NCBI GenBank assembly: GCA_046760705.1
Contig: JBHIER010000061.1
Span: 1-11,369 of the forward strand
Direction of reading: 5' to 3'
Length of the DNA: 11,369 bases
From: JBHIER01 sp046760705 [NCBI: bacterium]
Lineage (GTDB): Bacteria; JBHIER01; G020348925
In this document: positions 4,757 to 11,369 of the stretch, in pieces
Layout of the letters: every line of letters starts with the position of its first letter
Position numbering within the stretch: the stretch's first letter is position 1
Program-made: the position numbers and the translations under genes
Notes under the pieces: generated by a model
Told to the model about the DNA's origin: nothing
Seen by the model: the letters and a program-made list of their open reading frames with translations, nothing else
Databases searched by the model: none

Positions 4757-6166
4757 CTATCTCTTCCGGAATCTGGCTGGCATGATTTTCAGTTGTTCCC
4801 GATACTTTGAAACAGTGCGGCGAGCGATGTTAAGACCCTTTTCTTTCAGTCGATCAGCTATCTCCTGGTCGCTAAAGGGGTTCTTCGGATCCTCCTCTTC
4901 TATGAGACGAGCAATAAGATCTTTCACTCGCTTTGAAGATACATTCTCTCCGTCCCGACCCTCGATCTTTGCATCGAAAAAATACTTGAGCGGAAAGATG
5001 CCGCGAGGGGTTTGAACATACTTGTTGCTGGTCACTCGGCTGACGGTGGAAACGGATATCCCCAGCGCTTCGGCCACCTTCTGCAGGACCATGGGTTTCA
5101 AATGGGTGACGCCGTGCTCTAAGAAATCCCGCTGAACTTCGACCAGATAGTTGACAACCGCCAGGATGGTGGACCGCCTCTGATCGATGGACTTGATCAA
5201 CCATCGGGCAGCGTTCAGTTTGTCAATGACGTATCTCTTCGTCTCAGGATTGGACGCGGTAGACCCTTCGAGAAGGGAACGGTACAGAGGGCTCACCCTC
5301 AGCGTTGGGGTGCTTTTGTCGTTCAGCATGACCACATAGTCGTTGTCAACTTTTTCGATGATCACGTCCGGAAAGATGGTCCGGCTGCCCATCGACGGCC
5401 CCCAGCCCGGACGCGGGTTCAGCCGGGCAAGCCGTGCCGCCGCCTGGTGAGCCTCCTCCTCCCCCACGCCCAAGGCTTTGGCAATCAAGGCAAACCGCCC
5501 CCGCTTCAAATCCAACAAGTGTCCCTCCACAATCGCCCTGACCAAGGGGTCCTCCTCGTCCTTCCGATCAAGCTGGATCATGAGACACTCACGAAGATCC
5601 CTGGCTCCAACACCCACTGGATCGAAGGTCTGAATCGCCTTCAACATCTTCTCCACATCCTCAACCGCTACCGCCACGGTCGAGGCAATATCCTCGATGG
5701 GACAGGTAAGATACCCGTCATCGTCCAGATTTCCGATAATATTCTCACCGATCATCATCTCCTCTTCGGACAGATCCATCAGTTTCAACTGGGCCAGAAG
5801 GTGCTCCGCCAGGGTCTCCTCTCTGGGAGGATAGGTCTCGGCCATCTCCTGAGCGCTGTCGCCCTCCCGACTGCTGAACCCCATATTGAAACCCTCTCGA
5901 ATGTATTCGCTCCAGTCGACCTGGTCTCGGTCAACGGTGACCTCCTCCTCTTTCTCCTCCTGAGGCGCTTCCGTCTTCTCGGTCTCCTGAACCTCGACCA
6001 GATCTGTCGCCTCCTCCAGCAACGGGTTTGTCTCCAGCTCCTGTTTGAGCAACTGTTCCAACTCCAACGTCGACAACTGGAGAAGCTGCAGCGATTGGAT
6101 CAGTTGGGGGGCAAGCCTCTGCTCCAATTTCAGTTTCTGGGACAACTCCAAACCCGGCGTCTTCAT
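4757..6166 (-). CDS. rpoN: RNA polymerase sigma-54 factor
   Basis: The 469-residue protein shows all sigma-54 regions. Region I is the Gln/Leu-rich activator-interacting segment (LAPQLIQSLQLLQLSTLELE and ELETNPLLEE, about residues 18-52). Region II is an acidic linker rich in Glu (about 53-110). The core-binding domain follows. Region III has the helix-turn-helix (AEALGISVSTVSRVTSNKY, about 360-385) and the C-terminal RpoN box ARRTVSKYRE (448-457). It directs polymerase to -24/-12 promoters, which need an AAA+ activator. No such activator is encoded here. The start ATG at 6166 has AGAGGG at 7 nt, 18 nt after lptB, so the two are probably cotranscribed. Length and motifs are normal. Confidence 0.97.
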   Translation of the reverse strand: MKTPGLELSQKLKLEQRLAPQLIQSLQLLQLSTLELEQLLKQELETNPLLEEATDLVEVQETEKTEAPQEEKEEEVTVDRDQVDWSEYIREGFNMGFSSREGDSAQEMAETYPPREETLAEHLLAQLKLMDLSEEEMMIGENIIGNLDDDGYLTCPIEDIASTVAVAVEDVEKMLKAIQTFDPVGVGARDLRECLMIQLDRKDEEDPLVRAIVEGHLLDLKRGRFALIAKALGVGEEEAHQAAARLARLNPRPGWGPSMGSRTIFPDVIIEKVDNDYVVMLNDKSTPTLRVSPLYRSLLEGSTASNPETKRYVIDKLNAARWLIKSIDQRRSTILAVVNYLVEVQRDFLEHGVTHLKPMVLQKVAEALGISVSTVSRVTSNKYVQTPRGIFPLKYFFDAKIEGRDGENVSSKRVKDLIARLIEEEDPKNPFSDQEIADRLKEKGLNIARRTVSKYREQLKIMPARFRKR

Positions 6167-6184
6167 TTCCGTTCCCTCTTTACC

Positions 6185-6940
6185 CTAATCCAATCGAAAC
6201 CTTTCTCCAAGATAGATCCGTCTGGCCTCCTGATCGTCGGCCAGAGATTGGGCCGTGCCCGACTTCAGAATTTTGCCCTCACTCATGATGTAAGCCCGGT
6301 CGGTGATCTGCAAGGTCTCCCTGACGTTATGGTCAGTGATCAACACCCCAATCCCTTTGGCCTTCAACTGGGAGACGATGCTCTGGATATCCTCTCTGGC
6401 GATGGGATCGACCCCAGTAAAGGGCTCATCCAGGAGAATGAATTTGGGTCTGGTGGCCAGAGCCCTCGTAATCTCCACCCGCCTCCGTTCGCCCCCGGAA
6501 AGGGTGTAGGCCCTATTTTTGGCCAGGGGGGCGATGTTCAATTCATCCAGGAGGACCTTCAACTGTTGCACTCTCTCGGCCCTGGGCAGATGCATCGTCT
6601 CCAGGATGGCCATAATATTCTGCTCCACCGTCAGTTTTCGAAAGATCGATGGCTCTTGCGGCAGGTAGCCGATGCCCCGTCGGGCCCTCCTGTACATTGG
6701 GAGCAGAGTGATCTCTTCGCCGTCCAGCAACACTCTTCCCCCCTCGGGCTTGATCATCCCCACGATCATGTAAAAGGTGGTGGTCTTCCCGGCCCCATTC
6801 GGCCCCAATAGGCCGACAACTTCCCCCTGCTTCACTTCGATGGTCACTCCATTCACCACTTTCCGTCTATCATAAATCTTCACCAAATTCTCCGCCCGGA
6901 GGACGTATGTCTGTCCAACGAGCTCCGATACTGAGGCCAA
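6185..6940 (-). CDS. lptB: LPS export ABC transporter ATP-binding protein
   Basis: LptB is the cytoplasmic ATPase that, with LptF and LptG, extracts LPS from the inner membrane and pushes it along the LptC-LptA-LptD bridge. All ATPase motifs are present (numbering from the start chosen here): Walker A GPNGAGKT (46-53), the LptB-type [18 protein letters not shown]-loop region, signature LSGGE (147-151), Walker B FILLDE (167-172) and H-loop [15 protein letters not shown] and the [12 protein letters not shown] run are characteristic of this subfamily. No ATG begins the frame. I chose TTG at 6940 because AAGGGAG lies 7 nt before it, which gives 251 residues and little extra N terminus. A TTG at 6964 would add eight residues. 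The gene follows lptC directly, with no lptA between. The LptF and LptG permeases are not in the window. Confidence 0.93.
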   Translation of the reverse strand: MASVSELVGQTYVLRAENLVKIYDRRKVVNGVTIEVKQGEVVGLLGPNGAGKTTTFYMIVGMIKPEGGRVLLDGEEITLLPMYRRARRGIGYLPQEPSIFRKLTVEQNIMAILETMHLPRAERVQQLKVLLDELNIAPLAKNRAYTLSGGERRRVEITRALATRPKFILLDEPFTGVDPIAREDIQSIVSQLKAKGIGVLITDHNVRETLQITDRAYIMSEGKILKSGTAQSLADDQEARRIYLGERFRLD

Positions 6941-6976
6941 CAGACTACTCCCTTTAAGGGTCAAACGTCCACCCTC

Positions 6977-7537
6977 TCACTCCTCAACTGTGACTCTCCG
7001 TTTCACAATTCCGGTGACGCTCTCTCTGATCTGCCAGTGCTGAAGATCGGCATCGGATTCAAACCCCATACCGGTGAGCTTCTCATCTCCACTGGAGATG
7101 CTCACCAGCGTGTCGGAGACGATCTTCTGGGTCCGATTGTGCCACTCTAGCCGCTCCGTCACCAGGCGCGAGCCCTCGTCCGAAATCACTATCACCTTAC
7201 CTACGGCCTTCAAGTCCTGCGATATCTCATCCACCTCACCCCTCTCGGCTGTGAGTACAGAGATATGGTCTCCCTGTTCATCGAAAAAATCGACCCGAAT
7301 CTTCTGGTCCATCTCAATGATGTGGCTCTCTTCAAATTTGAGGATGTGCCCGGCCCACACTTTGGCCCGATTCTGACCCCGGACCGATAGGATGACCGTT
7401 GAGCCCCACGATTCCTGCCCTGGGGTCTCCTGGCCCGTTGTCTCGGACATGGGCCGCTGTTCTCCCGGCTGACACCCTGACAGGCCCAGAAGAGTCGCAA
7501 CTGCGAAAAGAAGACGTACTGTTCTCCCTGCGATCAT
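6977..7537 (-). CDS. lptC: LptC-like LPS export protein, predicted lipoprotein
   Basis: The 186-residue protein starts MIAGRTVRLLFAVATLLGLS, ending in a lipobox (LSGC, with C22 as the lipidated residue). It is therefore anchored by lipid rather than by the transmembrane helix of E. coli LptC. The periplasmic part is an OstA/LptC beta-jellyroll: repeated strand pairs such as DFFDEQGDHISVLTAERGEV, GKVIVISDEGSRLVTERLEW and TQKIVSDTLVSISSG, the last typical of LptC. It would receive LPS from LptFG and pass it to LptA. The start at 7537 was chosen because it gives the signal peptide. A longer frame to 7624 would overlap kdsD and mask it. The gene lies 13 nt after kdsD and ends 36 nt before the lptB start. 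An LptA-only role is less likely because LptA is soluble. Confidence 0.85.
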   Translation of the reverse strand: MIAGRTVRLLFAVATLLGLSGCQPGEQRPMSETTGQETPGQESWGSTVILSVRGQNRAKVWAGHILKFEESHIIEMDQKIRVDFFDEQGDHISVLTAERGEVDEISQDLKAVGKVIVISDEGSRLVTERLEWHNRTQKIVSDTLVSISSGDEKLTGMGFESDADLQHWQIRESVTGIVKRRVTVEE

Positions 7538-7550
7538 GAGCTCAACGGCC

Positions 7551-8507
7551 TCAATAGACTCCGGCCCGCATAATATCGTGCAGATGAACGATGCCGATCG
7601 GCCGTCGGCCCCCATCGATGACAATCAGGGAGGTGATGCCGTACTCTTCCATCATCTGAATCGCCTCGGCTGCCAGTCTCTCCTTGGTGATCGTCTTGGG
7701 GTTGCCAATCATGACCTCTCGTACTTTTTTGTCAAAAATATCCTTGGTCCTCTCCAGCAGTCTTCCCAGATCGCCGTAAACGAATATGCCCGCCAATCTC
7801 CCCTCATTATCGACGACACTGGTCACACCTCGTTTGGCCGTCATCTCCAGGATCGTCTTCTCCATGGAGGTCTCTTGGGAGACGATGGGCACCTCATCCC
7901 CGGTGAGCATCAGGTCCTCCACGGTGAGCAGAAGCCTGCGTCCGAGGGCACCGCCAGGATGGAGCAGGGCAAAGTCTTCGGGACTGAAGTTTCGCCGATG
8001 CAACAGTCCGATGGCCAGAGCATCCCCCATGGCCACGGTGGCCGTCGTGCTGGCCGTGGGGATCAGATCGTAAGGGCAGGCCTCCTCCTTGACACTGACA
8101 TCCAAAACCACATCACTCCGCTTGGCCAGCGGAGACTTTGGATTCCCGGTCAAGGTGATGATCGGAATACCCATCCTCTTAAACAGCGGCACCAGTTGGT
8201 AGAGTTCATCGGTGTTCCCACTCTTGGAGATGGCGATGACCACGTCGACTCTCTGGACCACGCCCAGATCGCCGTGCACCCCTTCTACGGGGTGGAGGAA
8301 GATGGCCGGCGTCCCTGTGCTCGATAGCGTAGCCGCAATCTTTTTGGCAATGATCCCCGATTTGCCCATTCCGGAGACGATGACCCTCCCCTTGGAGTTG
8401 AAGATGATGTCGAGGGCCCGTTCGAAATCGGTGTCGATCCGCTCTTCGAGGGCGGCCACGGCCGCCGCCTCGATCCGGATCACCTCTCTTCCCTTCTCAG
8501 CGCTCAT
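7551..8507 (-). CDS. kdsD: D-arabinose-5-phosphate isomerase
   Basis: The 318-residue protein is the first enzyme of Kdo synthesis, interconverting ribulose 5-phosphate and arabinose 5-phosphate in the cytoplasm. It has an N-terminal SIS sugar-isomerase domain (about 30-190). The phosphate-binding stretches are SGMGKSGIIAKKIAATLSST and AISKSGNTDE, and the catalytic histidines lie in VHGDLG (H78) and LHPGGALGRRL (H183). Two CBS domains follow (about 198-256 and 262-318), the second with ITSLIVID...PIGIVHLHD. CBS domains are standard in this family. The start ATG at 8507 has a weak AGG upstream. kdsA lies 48 nt upstream, separated by a stem-loop. KpsF or GutQ paralogues share this architecture, but the context supports kdsD. 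Confidence 0.93.
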   Translation of the reverse strand: MSAEKGREVIRIEAAAVAALEERIDTDFERALDIIFNSKGRVIVSGMGKSGIIAKKIAATLSSTGTPAIFLHPVEGVHGDLGVVQRVDVVIAISKSGNTDELYQLVPLFKRMGIPIITLTGNPKSPLAKRSDVVLDVSVKEEACPYDLIPTASTTATVAMGDALAIGLLHRRNFSPEDFALLHPGGALGRRLLLTVEDLMLTGDEVPIVSQETSMEKTILEMTAKRGVTSVVDNEGRLAGIFVYGDLGRLLERTKDIFDKKVREVMIGNPKTITKERLAAEAIQMMEEYGITSLIVIDGGRRPIGIVHLHDIMRAGVY

Positions 8508-8520
8508 AGCACCTGTGTGG

Positions 8521-8548
8521 AACGTCGGGGGGATACGCCCCCACCGTT
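8521..8548 (-). other. Intercistronic stem-loop between kdsA and kdsD
   Basis: GGGGG (8528-8532) pairs with CCCCC (8538-8542) around ATACG. Outside that, AACG (8521-8524) pairs with CGTT (8545-8548), making a stable imperfect hairpin in the 48-nt gap. No U tract follows in the direction of transcription, so it is unlikely to be a terminator. It could be an mRNA processing or stability element that sets the kdsA to kdsD ratio. Confidence 0.4.
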
Positions 8549-8555
8549 GAAAAAA

Positions 8556-9383
8556 TTAGTCCCCTTTGACCAGACTGTCAATCCCTTTCAATTGGACCAA
8601 CAGTTCTTCCAGCTCATCCAGAGGCCACATGCTGGCCGCATCGCACAGAGCCTCCTCCACGCGGGGGTGGGTCTCGATGAAGATGGCATCGCATCCGGTG
8701 GCCACAGCCGCCCTGGCCAGAAAAGGAACAAACTCCGGCTGACCGCCCGCGGGATCGCTGCTGGGCCGGCCGTAAATGCGGATGGTATGGGTTACGTCGA
8801 AGACCACCGGATAGCCCATCTCTCTCATGATGGGCAGTGACCGCATATCTGTCACCAAATTGTGATAGCCGAAACAACTGCCCCGTTCGGTCAAAAGGAT
8901 GCTCGTGTTGCCAGCGCTCTCGAGCTTGCCCACAATATGTTTCATATCCTGAGGGGCCAAAAACTGGCCCTTCTTTACGTTCACTACTTTGGCCCACCTG
9001 GCCACGGCCAGAGTCAACTGGGTCTGCATGCATAGATATGCGGGTATTTGAACCACATCCAATACACCACCAGCCCTCTCCGCCTCCTCCCGACAGTGGA
9101 CGTCGGAGAGTACCGGCACCCCCACCGCTTCCTTCACCTTCTCCAAAATCCTCAACCCCTCCCTCAATCCTGGCCCCTGAAAACTCTCCACAGATGAGCG
9201 GTTCTCCTTCAGGTAAGAGGCCTTGAAGATAAACGGCATCCCCACCCGGCCGGCTATCTCCTTGATCCGCTCGGCCGTCTCCATGACAATGGCCTCACTC
9301 TCAATAACGCAAGGGCCAGCTATGAGTACGAGCGGATTATCCCCGCCAATATTAATTTCACCAACCTTAATTTTCTCAGCCAT
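8556..9383 (-). CDS. kdsA: 3-deoxy-8-phosphooctulonate (Kdo-8-P) synthase, metal-dependent type
   Basis: The 275-residue TIM-barrel enzyme condenses phosphoenolpyruvate with arabinose 5-phosphate, the product of the neighbouring KdsD. Conserved segments are LIAGPCVIES (21-30), KENRSS (59-64), VNVKKGQFLAP (135-144 area), LTERGSCFGYHNLV and FDVTHTIR. The cysteine C25, with H199, E237 and D248, matches the metal ligands of class II enzymes such as the Aquifex one. E. coli has asparagine at the cysteine position and needs no metal. The start ATG at 9383 has GGGAG at 7 nt. A stronger AGGAGG (9433-9438) lies 7 nt before an in-frame TTG at 9425, which would add 14 residues across a palindrome, so a second start is possible. 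No kdsC follows. Confidence 0.95.
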   Translation of the reverse strand: MAEKIKVGEINIGGDNPLVLIAGPCVIESEAIVMETAERIKEIAGRVGMPFIFKASYLKENRSSVESFQGPGLREGLRILEKVKEAVGVPVLSDVHCREEAERAGGVLDVVQIPAYLCMQTQLTLAVARWAKVVNVKKGQFLAPQDMKHIVGKLESAGNTSILLTERGSCFGYHNLVTDMRSLPIMREMGYPVVFDVTHTIRIYGRPSSDPAGGQPEFVPFLARAAVATGCDAIFIETHPRVEEALCDAASMWPLDELEELLVQLKGIDSLVKGD

Positions 9384-9399
9384 TTCCGATCTCCCTGTG

Positions 9400-9438
9400 C
9401 CTGCCTCAGGCAGGTTGACAGGCAAATAATTACCTCCT
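9400..9438 (-). promoter_or_regulatory. Upstream ribosome-binding site and palindrome ahead of kdsA
   Basis: In the direction of transcription there is AGGAGGT (9432-9438), an in-frame TTG (9423-9425), then a perfect palindrome CCTGCC/GGCAGG with a 3-nt loop (9400-9414), and then the GGGAG site of the ATG at 9383. The hairpin stands just before the proximal ribosome-binding site and could influence which start is used. It may also be a dispersed repeat inserted into the leader. Confidence 0.4.
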
Positions 9439-9469
9439 GAAAATAACCTTTCTGGCTTTGTTGTCAAGG

Positions 9470-9596
9470 CTAGTTGCAAACCGGCTCCCAGTGCATCCCG
9501 ATTTCCGGAGAGAAAACGGGGACATAATCAAATTCTATCATACCACCATCGCTCCTCCAAATGGGTTCTCAACCACTCAAACTCCTTGTTAGCCAT
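9470..9596 (-). pseudogene. Broken DUF5678-like module between pyrG and kdsA
   Basis: An ATG at 9596 begins MANKEFEWLRTHLEERW and stops at 9528 after 22 residues. It resembles the N terminus of DUF5678-type proteins (compare EDFDWLLDH in the gene at 2180-2422) but lacks the KWVAV...GDD core. Overlapping it in another frame, ATG 9541 starts a 23-residue ORF, MIEFDYVPVFSPEIGMHWEP, ending at 9470. The overlapping two-ORF layout mirrors the intact pair at 2044-2422, and the second piece resembles the start of small proteins often found after DUF5678. Both are too short to be functional as read. The likeness is from memory and short, so confidence is limited. Confidence 0.4.
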
Positions 9597-9641
9597 TTTC
9601 GGTTCACCCTCTGCTCATATGCTCCTTTGTGAAAATTCAAA

Positions 9642-11369
<1,728 letters not shown>

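Noticed and set aside
5447-6811. 454-codon open frame on the plus strand
   Set aside because: It lies antisense across rpoN and lptB, both with full motif sets. Its product is a Leu/Gln/His-rich shadow with no family features.
7536-8327. 263-codon plus-strand open frame
   Set aside because: Antisense to kdsD. Composition (His, Gln, Gly) is that of a reverse shadow and kdsD is unambiguous.
8521-8548. Rho-independent terminator between kdsA and kdsD
   Set aside because: There is a hairpin but no U tract on its 3' side, and it stands inside a likely operon; recorded as a stem-loop only.

Overview
The window looks like a chromosomal piece of a Gram-negative (diderm, LPS-making) bacterium, probably an uncultivated lineage. 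The evidence for an outer membrane is direct: Kdo biosynthesis (kdsA, kdsD), LPS export (lptC, lptB) and an MCE/MlaD-type lipid-transport protein. A secreted leucine-rich-repeat protein start and a dockerin fragment at the left end are typical of FCB-type and other candidate phyla, but I cannot assign a phylum from this sequence. By eye, the right three quarters have moderately GC-rich coding DNA. The left part is more AT-rich and full of intergenic repeats.

Right region (about 2660-11369): every gene lies on the minus strand, in the order pyrG (start off the right edge), kdsA, kdsD, lptC, lptB, rpoN, hprK, a short remnant resembling a mannose-family PTS EIIA, and mlaD. Spacing is tight from kdsD through hprK, so transcription as one or two operons running leftward is likely. 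The cluster joins CTP supply (PyrG makes the CTP used to activate Kdo), Kdo synthesis, LPS transport, sigma-54 and the HPr kinase branch of the PTS. Compared with the familiar proteobacterial arrangement it lacks kdsC, lptA, hpf and rapZ. The intergenic gaps are too short to hide any of them.

Left region (1-2660): this is accessory and partly decaying DNA. From right to left it holds a repeat-rich spacer with a hairpin element, a DUF5678-type small protein overlapping a 52-residue ORF, and a second repeat-rich spacer. Then comes a nucleotidyltransferase (MNT) and HEPN pair with toxin-antitoxin architecture. Last is a broken gene zone: a signal peptide plus one leucine-rich repeat, then frame-shifted remnants, then a dockerin domain running off the left edge with no start codon. 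A second, broken DUF5678-like start with a short overlapping ORF lies between pyrG and kdsA, so that module appears to have been present twice.

I see no clearly new defence system. The points most worth checking are the altered RX4HXY motif in the HEPN protein with a possible leaderless promoter for its partner, the repeated DUF5678 module, the compacted lpt/PTS cluster with an EIIA remnant, and the hairpin element flanked by 7-bp direct repeats.
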